NCBI GenBank assembly: GCA_965212165.1
Contig: OZ243096.1
Coordinates: 1,426,001-1,490,000, forward strand
Origin: RHLJ01 sp965212165
GTDB taxonomy: Bacteria; Bacteroidota; Rhodothermia; Balneolales; Balneolaceae
DNA length: 64,000 nt
Direction of reading: 5' to 3'
Position 1 is the stretch's first letter. Every line of letters starts with the position of its first letter. Made by a program: the position numbers and the translations under genes. The notes below the pieces were generated by a model that saw only the letters and a program-made list of their open reading frames with translations, ran no database searches and was not told the DNA's origin. This document shows, piece after piece, positions 24,072 through 33,106 of the stretch.

Positions 24072-25130
24072 TCATTCCACTGAAAACCTATACACCGTAG
24101 TACTTCGGAACTTCTCATCAACATCTAAAACAACTGAAGGGAAGCTAGGTTGATTAGGTGAATCAGGAAAATGTTGGCATTCTAGGCATAATCCCATTCT
24201 TGGGTTATTTTGGGAATCATTTTTTCCTTGAGGATTATTTTTAAGTGCATTTCCAGCATAGAATTGAATACCAGGTTCAGTGGTTAACACTTCCATAACT
24301 CTACCTGAAGTTGGTTCTGAAAGTTTAGCAGCTACATCCAATTCATGTCCTGCTTTATTGAGTACCAACGTATGATCATAGCCTCCGGACAAATTTAACT
24401 GTGGATGATCAGTATCAATTTCTGCTCCAATTACTTTAGTCAATTTGAAATCAAACGGAGTGTCTTTAACAGGGACTAAATTTCCAGTTGGTATAGCGCC
24501 CTCACTAATTTCTACAAATTGATCTGCATTTATGAAAAGTTCATGGCCTAATACATCTCTTTTCATACCAGTAAGATTGAAATAACTATGTTGAGTCAGA
24601 TTAACAATAGTTTTTTTATCGGTAGTAGCTGTGTAGTCAATTACTAAGGCATTATTGTTGGTGAGTGTATAAATGACTTCAATTGTGAGATTGCCTGGAA
24701 AACCTTCTTCGCCGTCGGCACTTATGTACGAAAGCTTGAGTCCTGTCCCATTAACTACAGATACTTCTTCTCCTTTCCACACCCGCGTATGAAATCCTGT
24801 ATCTCCGCCGTGTAAACTGTTCGGGGCATCATTTGTGTGTATTTGGTACTCGGTGTCATCAAGAGAGAATTTGGCATTTGAAATTCTGTTTCCATATCTA
24901 CCAATTAGAGCACCGAGGTAATAATTTGATTCCAGATAATCATCTAAAGAATTGTGACCAAGAACTACATCTTCAAATGTACCTTTACGGTCGGGAACCA
25001 TGAGTTCTGTAATGATTCCACCATACTCGATCACTTTGATCTTTACGCCTTTATCGTTCTTAAGGCGAAATTGAGATATCTCTGTTCCGTCTGGTAAGGT
25101 ACCGTAGTGTTCTTTTCTAAATGATTCCAA
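24072..25130 (-). CDS. galM: Aldose 1-epimerase (mutarotase)
   Basis: A 352-aa GalM-type enzyme that interconverts alpha and beta anomers of aldoses. Diagnostic segments are LIGRYGNRISNAKF, NSLHGGDTGFHTRVW, LTQHSYFNLTG (catalytic His), GGYDHTLVLN and LTTEPGIQFYAGNAL with the catalytic Glu just before the GIQFY stretch. LCLECQHFPDSPN is the C-terminal marker. No signal peptide is seen, so it should be cytoplasmic. A 7-bp dyad ACCTTTT-ATGC-AAAAGGT lies about 90 nt upstream. The gene for a beta-phosphoglucomutase-like phosphatase lies upstream on the same strand, suggesting a sugar-handling pair. Confidence 0.94.
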   Translation of the reverse strand: MESFRKEHYGTLPDGTEISQFRLKNDKGVKIKVIEYGGIITELMVPDRKGTFEDVVLGHNSLDDYLESNYYLGALIGRYGNRISNAKFSLDDTEYQIHTNDAPNSLHGGDTGFHTRVWKGEEVSVVNGTGLKLSYISADGEEGFPGNLTIEVIYTLTNNNALVIDYTATTDKKTIVNLTQHSYFNLTGMKRDVLGHELFINADQFVEISEGAIPTGNLVPVKDTPFDFKLTKVIGAEIDTDHPQLNLSGGYDHTLVLNKAGHELDVAAKLSEPTSGRVMEVLTTEPGIQFYAGNALKNNPQGKNDSQNNPRMGLCLECQHFPDSPNQPSFPSVVLDVDEKFRSTTVYRFSVE

Positions 25131-25218
25131 GTATTTGATCCCCGATTAATTCTTGATGACTACTTTTCGAATGTAGGGAATTTGATGGGGATTATATAGT
25201 TCAATGGCTATTACTTTT

Positions 25219-25236
25219 ACCTTTTGCATAAAAGGT
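25219..25236. promoter_or_regulatory. Short dyad upstream of galM
   Basis: ACCTTTT (25219-25225) and AAAAGGT (25230-25236) with a 4-nt loop, about 90 nt from the galM start on its upstream side. It could be an operator or a weak hairpin; no partner is known. Confidence 0.25.
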
Positions 25237-25305
25237 GATAGAAATAAGGTAAAGACTTTCATTCTTCATTTAAAGGAATGGCAGAGTTGTTGAAAAGTAT
25301 CAATC

Positions 25306-25956
25306 TTAATAAGCTAAAATCTCTTCAACAGTTACTTCAGTAAAATCTGAAATAAACTTTACAATTGAAGGGTTTTCCTCAAATTCTACTGGAGTATGTG
25401 TAGTGGTAACAAGAACAACATTGCATCCAGCACGATGCGCAGATTCAGCTCCAGCTGGTGTGTCTTCGAATATTAAGCACTCTTTTGGTGCCATCTCCAT
25501 TTCATCCATTACCTTTAGATATATTTCGGGATGTGGTTTACCATGAGTTACATCTTCAGAATGCTTTACAGTTTGGAAATAATGCCATAAATCTAGCTTA
25601 TTCATCACAAAATCGACATTCATTGGTGGTGCTGCCGAACCAATTCCCATAGGGATATTCTTTCTTTTTAATTCATGAATTAACTCAGGTAAGCCATTAA
25701 TGAGTTTTAAATGTGGCTCAAAAATTCGTTGATATTCAAGTTCTTTCTCTTCTGAAATTTGATACCGTTCTTCAAGAGAATATTGATCTCCAAACAGTCG
25801 CTCAAGGATTTCAATATTTACGCCGTGCACCTTTTGATGGACTTCATCATAAGTCATTTCCAATCCAAGATCAGATAGTTTTTTTTGCCAAGCCAGATGA
25901 TGAATCTTCATATTATCGATCATCGTGCCGTCCATATCGAAGATTATACCCTTCAT
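25306..25956 (-). CDS. HAD-superfamily phosphatase, beta-phosphoglucomutase-like
   Basis: A 216-aa HAD subfamily IA protein. Motif I is FDMDGTMIDN (nucleophile Asp near residue 7), motif II Ser/Thr is in MGIGSAAPP, Lys is in THGKPHPEIYL, and motif IV acids are in LIFEDTPAGAESA. The cap domain is the helical C1 type. The sequence resembles beta-phosphoglucomutase and sugar-phosphatase relatives, with HLAWQKKLSDLGLEM in the usual cap entry position. Substrate is inferred only from family and from its neighbour galM. An AT-rich 16-bp hairpin lies between this gene and hisE upstream. Confidence 0.85.
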   Translation of the reverse strand: MKGIIFDMDGTMIDNMKIHHLAWQKKLSDLGLEMTYDEVHQKVHGVNIEILERLFGDQYSLEERYQISEEKELEYQRIFEPHLKLINGLPELIHELKRKNIPMGIGSAAPPMNVDFVMNKLDLWHYFQTVKHSEDVTHGKPHPEIYLKVMDEMEMAPKECLIFEDTPAGAESAHRAGCNVVLVTTTHTPVEFEENPSIVKFISDFTEVTVEEILAY

Positions 25957-25977
25957 ATTAAACTTAGAATGCTTCAG

Positions 25978-26019
25978 TTATCAATTCAGAATTAGCTTTA
26001 CTCAATTCTAAATTGATAA
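25978..26019. repeat. Long AT-rich hairpin between hisE and the HAD gene
   Basis: TTATCAATTCAGAATT (25978-25993) pairs with the reverse arm at 26004-26019 in 15 of 16 positions, with a 10-nt loop. It lacks a U-tract, so it is not a standard terminator. It may stop or stabilise the hisE transcript. Confidence 0.5.
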
Positions 26020-26023
26020 TCAG

Positions 26024-26371
26024 TCATTCTCCGATATGCTTATGATTTCCCTTTTGGTGGCGTTTTCTGAGGGTTTTAATCACTTTATGCATTGGGATTC
26101 CCTTTTCTGCGAGGAGGAGCATTAGGTGAAAGAGTAGATCAGCAGCTTCAGCAATAGTCTCTTTTTTACCTTTGCTGCCTTTGTTTTTTGAGGCAATAAC
26201 TGTTTCAACAGCTTCTTCACCAACTTTTTGAGCTATTTTATCAAGGCCCTTTTTAAACATGGTGGTTGTATATGAACCCTGAGGCATCTCGTCTTTTCGA
26301 TCGTAAAGTAGATCTTCAAGCTCTTTCAGGAATTCGTAATCTATGTCAGTAAGTGGTTTTTTAACGCCCAT
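26024..26371 (-). CDS. hisE: Phosphoribosyl-ATP diphosphatase, stand-alone HisE
   Basis: A 115-aa MazG-like all-alpha enzyme catalysing the second step of histidine synthesis (PR-ATP to PR-AMP + PPi). The characteristic acidic segments are KVGEEAVETVIASK and TIAEAADLLFHLMLLL, with metal-binding Glu/Asp residues in place. Many Bacteroidota carry a fused HisIE; here HisE is separate and HisI is not in the window. The C-terminus is His/Lys rich. gltB lies immediately upstream on the same strand and hisF beyond it, though a 156-nt gap separates hisE from gltB. Confidence 0.93.
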   Translation of the reverse strand: MGVKKPLTDIDYEFLKELEDLLYDRKDEMPQGSYTTTMFKKGLDKIAQKVGEEAVETVIASKNKGSKGKKETIAEAADLLFHLMLLLAEKGIPMHKVIKTLRKRHQKGNHKHIGE

Positions 26372-26527
26372 GAAAAAATGTTATTGGCTTTAATTAAATG
26401 CAGTACAAAGTTCACTAATTTGAACTTATGAATCAAAAAATTGAGTAAAATTAATATTACTGTAATGTCATTGGCTATAGTAAAATTTCAATGCAGTAGT
26501 TCAGAGCTTTACAAAGGATTTCGATAT

Positions 26528-29500
26528 CTAAGAGGGGTTTTCCTCTGTTTTTCCTTCAAGAGTAATTTTTTCTCCAATCATCGAAAGTGGAACAAACTTC
26601 TTAATTTCTAACGATGCATTTTCCCAATCAGAGAGAATATAATTGGCTTTCGTTGATCCAGTTTCTTTAAGGTAATCTTCAAGCGTAGATTTTAGGCGGA
26701 ACAAATCTGCTTCCGAAATCGAATCCTCACCAATATAATCTGTATTAATACTTGAACCTGGATCTTCATACATATAAAGTACTCCACCAGTCATTCCTGC
26801 TCCGATGTTTTCCGATGTTGCTCCAAGAATTATTACGGTACCATTCGTCATATATTCACAAGCATGTAGTCCAGTTCCTTCAACAACTGCAGTAGAACCA
26901 CTGTTTCGAACAGCAAATCTATCACCTGCTTGTCCGTAAACATAAAGTGTTCCTCCCGTAGCTCCGTATAGAGCGCAGTTACCTATAATTGCGTTATCTT
27001 CAGGTTTATATAAAGCATTTTCTGGTGGTACGATTACGGTTTTCCCGCCACTCATACTTTTACAAACAGAATCGTTTGCTTCACCAATAAGTCGTATATC
27101 AGCATCATTGGTCTGGAAAACTCCAAAACTTTGTCCGGCGCTACCTTTAAAAGTAAGATCGATTTTTCCTGAATAAGGCTTAATAGTTGTTTTCTCACCT
27201 TTGATTCCTGCCAAGCGAGCTACACTTTGTCTTTTTCCTAAATAACCGAATAAGGTAGCTGTAGTGGATCGGTCAGTATTTATGATTTTGTACTCTTTAC
27301 TAATGTCTTCATCGTTTTCAATGGCTTCTTCAAGATCGCTTAGTAGTTCAGCATTTAAAGCACTAATTGGTTCTGAAAGGCTTTTCAAAGTAGTTTTCTT
27401 TTTATATGCGGGTGCATTAAGAAAGAAACCAAGATCCAGATTAAGATGATTTATTAGTTCCAGATGAGTGCCATTAATCGTTAGAAGATCAGTATTTCCA
27501 CAGACATCCATTAAAGAAGTTTCACCCAAGGTTGCAAGAATTCTACGTACATCTTCGGCCACATAGGTTAATGCCTTAACGATATGATCTTTGTGCCCAA
27601 CATACTTTGCTTTGAACTTAGGATCGTGGGTTGCAATACCTCTTGGACATGTATTCTTCTCACAGATGCGAGCCATTATACACCCTTCAGCAATGAGTAA
27701 AAGTTTACCAAAATCATATTCTTCTGCGCCTAAAATAGAAGCGAGGACAATATCTTTACCTGAAGATAGTCCGCCATCAGTTCTGAGTATGACATGATCG
27801 CGTAGATTATTTTCAATTAGAGCTTGATGAACTTCAAGTAAGCCAATTTCCCAAGGTAAACCAGCATGTTTCATGGAACTAAGTGATGCAGCACCCGTGC
27901 CACCTTCACCGCCAGATACTTGAATGGAATCGGCACCAGCTTTAGCAACTCCTACTGCTATAGTTCCGATGTTTACACCAGCAACTAGTTTTACACTAAC
28001 TTTTCCTTTGGGGTGGATTTGCTTTAAGTCGTTTATCAACTGCTTCAAATCTTCGATACTATAAATATCGTGCAATGGTGGAGGGGAGATGAGGTCAAAT
28101 CCAGGATTTGCAAAACGTGCTTTCGCAATATCTGCATCAACTTTTAGACCCATCAATTGTCCACCTTCACCAGGTTTTGCTCCCTGACAAACTTTAATCT
28201 GAATTTCTTCACCAGACACTAAGTATTCGGCAGTAACACCAAAACGACCAGAAGCAATTTGTTTAATAGATGCTCCGATTCCATCTTTAAAGTAGTATGG
28301 ATTTTCTCCACCTTCGCCACTATTACAACGACCACCAATTTCCTTCATAGCCAGGAAAATATCCCGTTGCGATTCAGCGCTAATTGCTCCGAACGACATT
28401 GCGCCAGAACCGAAAGTTTTTAAAATATGGTCAACTGATTTTACATCTTTAAGTTCTATAGGAGAATCAGATTTCTTTACATTAAAAAGGTGACGTAAAG
28501 CAATTGGTTCATCTTCTAATCCAAGCTTTAAATATTCATCAAAAAGCTCCATATCGTTGAGGTCGAGCCCTTTTTCTTGTACTAAATCATGAATGATTTT
28601 AGTTCGAGAACTTGTCATAGAATGTTTCTCACCAGTAGCGCCACGAGCATGTTCTTTGTACTGAAAACTCTTAATTGGCTTATAATCTTCTAAATTTTCA
28701 GTAGTCAGATATTCTGTTCTTCGTAGAACCATTTCTGCAATTTGGTCAATTTCTAAGCCACCAATTGGACTTTGAATACCAGGGAAATATTCATCAATAA
28801 CACCTTTACCTAACCCAAGTGCAGAATACAATTTTGCACTTTGGTAACTACGAACTACAGAGATACCAGACTTTGCCATTATCTTAAGCAAACCGTTCTC
28901 CATTGCTTTCAAATAATTTTTTTCTTTGGTATCTGCATCCAAGTTTTTGAGTGCTCGATTAGCATCATTTCTTGCGATATCGAGGGCCATATAAGGACAA
29001 ACAGCTTGTGCTCCGAACCCAATTAATGCAGAAGCATGGTGTGTGCTTTTAACTTCTCCCGTATCTACAACAACAGCTGCATTCAGTTTTAACCCTTCAT
29101 CATTAAGTGAGTTAACAACTCGGCGAAGTGTTAATAAGCTTGGCAGTGGGATTTGATCAAGGTTTGCAGTACGATCACTCAATATTAGGATAGTATGACC
29201 TGCTTTAACTGCTTCAATTGCTTCTTCACCAATTTCTTTAAGTCGAGCCTTAAAGCCTACAACGGCATGTGTACGTTTGAAAGTTGTATCAATTACATAA
29301 GGAATAACTCGGTCGAGCTCTGTACGATTATCAATACATGAGTAAACAAACTCCATTTGTGAAAGACTCAAAAATGGACTTTTTAGTTCATAAGCTGGTG
29401 CAGGAGGTATCAGTTCCTTAGGTTCAAAAATATTAGGTTTTTTACCAAGATAAACGGTCAGATCCGTAACTATTTTTTCCCGAATATAATCGAGAGGAGG

Positions 29501-30970
29501 GTTTGTTACTTGCGAAAAATTTTGAAAGAAATAGTCGAAAAAAGAACGTGCCTCAGTTGAAAGTACAGCTAGCCGTGCAGTATCTCCCATTGAACCGATA
29601 GGTTCTTTCCCACTTACAGCCATTGGGTATATGATTTTCGAAAGATCTTCATCAGTAAAAGAAAAGAATGGTTTTTTATTTTCAAATCGCTCAGAAATAT
29701 CAGCTACTTTTTTTGGTATTAATTCAACACGAGCATCGAATGGAGCGTCATAGTTTTCTTTAGAATGACTTGGATCCCTGAAAAGTACACTTCCATTTGC
29801 AAGATCAACAGTGACTCCACGACCTGCATATAAAGTACCTTTGGCTTCAACTTTAGATTCATCAAGATCGAATGTACCTGCTTCTGAAGAAAGGTAAAAG
29901 TGATCTTCTGTTCTTGCCCATCTACAAGGTCGGAATCCATTTCTATCTAATCGAGCGCCAATCGTATAACCATTTGCATAGGTGATTAAAGCTGGGCCAT
30001 CCCATGGCTCCATCGCCCGGCTCCAGAATTTATAGAACTTATTGCCTCTAGTAGCAGGAGGCATACATATAGCAAGAATATCTTCTACATTTGGAATACT
30101 ACTTCGATAACGAAGTGCTTCTACCATCTCATTCAAGCTACCGGAATCACTAATTTTCTCGCGGGTCAGAATTTCATTTTTCTCAGCTCCGATCATTTTC
30201 TCACGTGATTTAGCCCATGAACGGTTCCCAGCAATGGTGTTAATTTCACCATTATGACCGATTAATCGGAAAGGCTGCGCTTTATCCCAAGAAGTTGTGG
30301 TATTAGTACTAAATCGTCTGTGAAATAAACAAAATCGTGTAGTGTATTTTGGATTCTTTAGATCCAGATAAAACTCTTCAAGTGCATGAGACTGAGTGAG
30401 TGCCTTATATACAATTGTTTTTGCCGAAAGAGAAGAAAAGAAGAGACTGTCCTCTAAGCTATTTTTGAACAACTTAGATTTAGTAAGCTGTTTTGCAGTG
30501 TATAATCTCTTATCAAAAGATAACATTGTTTTTGCTCGATACGGACGTTCAATAACCGCCTGCATAATGAAAGGAACACTTTCGGTGGCACTTTCACCTA
30601 GCACTTTTTTGTTAACGGGTACATCTCTGTATTCTAGTATATCTAATCCAAAAAGGGCGAATGTACTTTCAAATATTTTTAAAGCCTTTAACTGTTTTGA
30701 TCTATCTCTCGAAAGAAAAAGTGTAGCTACTGCAACGGTGTCTTGTTCATAACCTAAAAGTTCAAATGGAATATCGGTCATGATTCCAGCGCCATCTCCA
30801 GTTAACCCATCGGCTGCACAAGCGCCGCGATGTTCTACACAACGAAGAGCATGTAGGCCTTGAAGTAAATGCTCGTTACTATATTCCTGATGTCGACTTA
30901 CGATAAAACCAACTCCGCAGGCAGATTTTTCAGGGCCTGTATACCTAAATTTTTTTTGATCTTTTCTCAT
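26528..30970 (-). CDS. gltB: Glutamate synthase, large subunit
   Basis: A 1480-aa enzyme that makes glutamate from glutamine and 2-oxoglutarate. The class II amidotransferase domain starts SACGVGFIV, and Cys 18 is the nucleophile after propeptide removal. The FMN-binding TIM barrel contains SGRFGVTAEYLVSGEE and KPGEGGQL. The 3Fe-4S cluster site is EGCIMARICEKNTCPRG. A C-terminal GXGXG beta-helix follows. No small subunit (gltD) is adjacent, so it may be ferredoxin-dependent or have gltD elsewhere. A TTGACA/TATTTG promoter lies ~30-60 nt upstream. Confidence 0.96.
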   Translation of the reverse strand: MRKDQKKFRYTGPEKSACGVGFIVSRHQEYSNEHLLQGLHALRCVEHRGACAADGLTGDGAGIMTDIPFELLGYEQDTVAVATLFLSRDRSKQLKALKIFESTFALFGLDILEYRDVPVNKKVLGESATESVPFIMQAVIERPYRAKTMLSFDKRLYTAKQLTKSKLFKNSLEDSLFFSSLSAKTIVYKALTQSHALEEFYLDLKNPKYTTRFCLFHRRFSTNTTTSWDKAQPFRLIGHNGEINTIAGNRSWAKSREKMIGAEKNEILTREKISDSGSLNEMVEALRYRSSIPNVEDILAICMPPATRGNKFYKFWSRAMEPWDGPALITYANGYTIGARLDRNGFRPCRWARTEDHFYLSSEAGTFDLDESKVEAKGTLYAGRGVTVDLANGSVLFRDPSHSKENYDAPFDARVELIPKKVADISERFENKKPFFSFTDEDLSKIIYPMAVSGKEPIGSMGDTARLAVLSTEARSFFDYFFQNFSQVTNPPLDYIREKIVTDLTVYLGKKPNIFEPKELIPPAPAYELKSPFLSLSQMEFVYSCIDNRTELDRVIPYVIDTTFKRTHAVVGFKARLKEIGEEAIEAVKAGHTILILSDRTANLDQIPLPSLLTLRRVVNSLNDEGLKLNAAVVVDTGEVKSTHHASALIGFGAQAVCPYMALDIARNDANRALKNLDADTKEKNYLKAMENGLLKIMAKSGISVVRSYQSAKLYSALGLGKGVIDEYFPGIQSPIGGLEIDQIAEMVLRRTEYLTTENLEDYKPIKSFQYKEHARGATGEKHSMTSSRTKIIHDLVQEKGLDLNDMELFDEYLKLGLEDEPIALRHLFNVKKSDSPIELKDVKSVDHILKTFGSGAMSFGAISAESQRDIFLAMKEIGGRCNSGEGGENPYYFKDGIGASIKQIASGRFGVTAEYLVSGEEIQIKVCQGAKPGEGGQLMGLKVDADIAKARFANPGFDLISPPPLHDIYSIEDLKQLINDLKQIHPKGKVSVKLVAGVNIGTIAVGVAKAGADSIQVSGGEGGTGAASLSSMKHAGLPWEIGLLEVHQALIENNLRDHVILRTDGGLSSGKDIVLASILGAEEYDFGKLLLIAEGCIMARICEKNTCPRGIATHDPKFKAKYVGHKDHIVKALTYVAEDVRRILATLGETSLMDVCGNTDLLTINGTHLELINHLNLDLGFFLNAPAYKKKTTLKSLSEPISALNAELLSDLEEAIENDEDISKEYKIINTDRSTTATLFGYLGKRQSVARLAGIKGEKTTIKPYSGKIDLTFKGSAGQSFGVFQTNDADIRLIGEANDSVCKSMSGGKTVIVPPENALYKPEDNAIIGNCALYGATGGTLYVYGQAGDRFAVRNSGSTAVVEGTGLHACEYMTNGTVIILGATSENIGAGMTGGVLYMYEDPGSSINTDYIGEDSISEADLFRLKSTLEDYLKETGSTKANYILSDWENASLEIKKFVPLSMIGEKITLEGKTEENPS

Positions 30971-31002
30971 TGCACTTGAAACTTAACTCGAAGGGGAAAT
31001 TA

Positions 31003-31032
31003 CAAATAGCATAAAATTTTGCTGTTTGTCAA
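31003..31032 (-). promoter_or_regulatory. Candidate gltB promoter
   Basis: On the minus strand TTGACA (31027-31032) and TATTTG (31003-31008) are 18 nt apart, about 33 nt before the gltB start codon. This resembles a standard housekeeping sigma promoter more than the TAnnTTTG type. Confidence 0.45.
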
Positions 31033-31142
31033 ACTTTTGATTGTTCCAAAAAACAAAGTTTAAACTAAATAAATAAGGTTTTTATCTTTTTTAGATTATA
31101 AATCAGTAGAAAAATGAAAGAAGAATCTTGAGATGGAAATTG

Positions 31143-31155
31143 GAAAAGCGCTTTC
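31143..31155. promoter_or_regulatory. GAAAAGCGCTTTC motif, copy 3 (upstream of gltB)
   Basis: The most complete copy, GAAAAGCGCTTTC, with the palindromic core AAAGCGCTTT (31145-31154). It lies 173 nt upstream of the gltB start. It resembles LacI/GalR-family operators such as cre sites. Confidence 0.45.
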
Positions 31156-31262
31156 TATTTAAAATGAGAAACCTAAGATAATTAGGTTATTAAGATAAAA
31201 TAATTAAATAAATAAAATTAAAAATTATGATTTGAAAGCGGTTTTAATTTTAAAATTGAAGG

Positions 31263-32018
31263 TTAATTACGAACAGGGATTCCATTTTCAGCCATTGTTG
31301 ATTTCAAAACTGAAATCTCAATTTCTTTGAAATGGAAAATACTGGCAGCAAGTACGGCATCAGAATTTGCTATTTCAACAGCGTCGATACAATGTTGAAT
31401 CGTACCTGCTCCACCACTTGCAATAACTGGAATATGAACTAGTTCATTTACTCTTTTAAGAAGTTCGAGATCGAATCCAGCTTTAGTGCCATCTCGATCC
31501 ATGCTTGTAAGTAGAATCTCGCCAGCTCCTCGGCGTTCAGCTTCAATCATCCATTCTAAAGCATCCAATCCAGTATCTTCAGTTCCGCCTTTTACATATA
31601 CATTCCATGAGTCATTCGTTTTTTTTGCATCTACCGCGGCTACGATAGCTTGAGCACCAAAAGCATCAGAGGCACGGTTAATAAGGTCTGGATCTTTTAC
31701 AATACTACTATTCAAAGAAACTTTATCTGCGCCTGCTTTTAAAAGTTCTTCAATTTCATCCACTGTTTTAATACCACCACCAACCGTGAATGGAATGTTT
31801 ATTTTTTTAGATATTCTAGTAACTAGATCTACAAGTGTTTTACGTTTCTCAAGCGTGGCTGTTATATCCAGAAAAACGAGCTCATCTGCACCTTCTTCGG
31901 AATAACGTTGTGCTAATTCAACAGGATCACCTGCATCACGAAGTTCTAGAAAATTCACTCCCTTTACAGTTCTTCCATTTTTAATATCGAGACAAGGAAT
32001 GATTCTTTTTGTTAGCAT
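31263..32018 (-). CDS. hisF: Imidazole glycerol phosphate synthase, cyclase subunit HisF
   Basis: A 251-aa (beta/alpha)8 barrel that, with the HisH glutaminase, forms IGP and AICAR in histidine synthesis. The catalytic Asp 11 is in IIPCLDIKNGRTVKG and the second in AIVAAVDAKK (~130). IPFTVGGGIKTVDEI and HIPVIASGGAGTIQH are the phosphate-binding loops. HisH is not in the window. hisE is 4.9 kb downstream on the same strand beyond gltB, whose product supplies glutamate but is not a histidine enzyme. A divergent AMP-binding gene begins 102 nt away. Confidence 0.95.
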   Translation of the reverse strand: MLTKRIIPCLDIKNGRTVKGVNFLELRDAGDPVELAQRYSEEGADELVFLDITATLEKRKTLVDLVTRISKKINIPFTVGGGIKTVDEIEELLKAGADKVSLNSSIVKDPDLINRASDAFGAQAIVAAVDAKKTNDSWNVYVKGGTEDTGLDALEWMIEAERRGAGEILLTSMDRDGTKAGFDLELLKRVNELVHIPVIASGGAGTIQHCIDAVEIANSDAVLAASIFHFKEIEISVLKSTMAENGIPVRN

Positions 32019-32120
32019 AGTTAGTTGTAAACAATTTGATTGTAAGTACTATTCAAAGTTAACACTTCTTTTACATTGTTTTGATGAAAGGATTGAATCT
32101 TTAAAAGAATTTGAAACCAA

Positions 32121-32972
32121 ATGAGTTTTGAAGTTACATCGTTAGAAGGTTCTGGTAAGGATATCATCCAAAGGGTGATGAATGCGCAGAATTCGCAGTT
32201 ATTAATACCTCCAAAGTTGAAAGGGCAATCATTGGATATTCAAGAGCCTCCGTCGATTGGTAAATACATTGGGCTTTTCTCAAGTGGTACAACGAGTAAG
32301 CCAAAGTGTATATGGAATAGTTTCGAGAACTTGAAAAAGAATGCAGCATATTCAGCACGAGCTTTCGATATAGAGACGCACCATTTAGTATTGATGATGG
32401 CAATGCCATGGCATGTAGCTGGTTTTTCATGGATGCTGATGGCGGAAGAATTGGACTGTGAGTATTTCTTCATTACAACTCAAAAAGGAGACCATGATCT
32501 TTGGCTTAAAACGGTAAAAGATATTGAGCCGGATTACTTATTGACCGTACCAGCTGTACTCCGCACTTTATATGATGAAGATTGGTTTGTGAAACATGTT
32601 GCTTATGGTGGATATCCAATCAAATTTGATGAGTACTCCAAACTTTCTCCTCATTGTAATTTTATGTATCAAGGCTACGGTCAAACAGAAGCAGGTGGAT
32701 TGATTTCATCTTATAAAAGAAGCAGTGCAATAATCCCTTTTGAAATGGAAAATTTTTGTCAGGGTAAAGCAATAAAGGGTGTTGAGCTTTTATATGAAGG
32801 AAACGAGGAAACACCTGAACCAATATATATTAAATCTGAAACGGCGTATAAGAAGGGTTTTTATGATTCAGGTGATGTAGGATATAAAGATGCAGAAGGG
32901 AATATATATGTAATTGGAAGGTCACTAGATTTACAGTTTAAAAATCATTACTACAAAAAAGAATTATTATAA
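32121..32972 (+). CDS. Short AMP-binding (ANL superfamily) protein lacking the C-terminal lid
   Basis: A 283-aa adenylate-forming domain related to MenE/acyl-CoA ligases. It has the A3 ATP loop FSSGTTSKPKCIW (~53-65), an A4-like HVAGFSW, A5 YQGYGQTEAGGL (~187-198), A7 YDSGDVGY and A8 GRSLDLQFKNH. It stops ~10 residues after A8, so the C-terminal lid with the A10 lysine is absent, and the N-terminal part is also shorter than usual. The ATP site looks intact, so it may adenylate or need a partner, or be a decaying gene. o-Succinylbenzoate activation is possible but unproved. hisF is divergent. Confidence 0.72.
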   Translation: MSFEVTSLEGSGKDIIQRVMNAQNSQLLIPPKLKGQSLDIQEPPSIGKYIGLFSSGTTSKPKCIWNSFENLKKNAAYSARAFDIETHHLVLMMAMPWHVAGFSWMLMAEELDCEYFFITTQKGDHDLWLKTVKDIEPDYLLTVPAVLRTLYDEDWFVKHVAYGGYPIKFDEYSKLSPHCNFMYQGYGQTEAGGLISSYKRSSAIIPFEMENFCQGKAIKGVELLYEGNEETPEPIYIKSETAYKKGFYDSGDVGYKDAEGNIYVIGRSLDLQFKNHYYKKELL

Positions 32973-33106
32973 AAATAACGTACGTCCAAAAATACCTCGA
33001 ACAGGGTATTTAATAATCTCTCCATTTAATTGAGATTACTTCTGCAAATAATAACACTCGGCTTTTTTCGAGGAAACAATTAGACGAGTATAATTCAGGA
33101 GTACAG

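Larger units (their letters stand above)
30971..31262. other. AT-rich control region between hisF and gltB
   Basis: A 292-nt gap with no ORF. It holds the candidate gltB promoter, a GAAAAGCGCT motif, and a very AT-rich stretch (31170-31260) that follows the hisF stop codon. No hairpin terminator for hisF was found. Confidence 0.5.

Noticed and set aside
31160..31262. AT-rich tract upstream of gltB as a possible replication or integration site
   Set aside because: No DnaA boxes, iterons, att-like repeats or phage genes are seen; it looks like ordinary AT-rich intergenic DNA.
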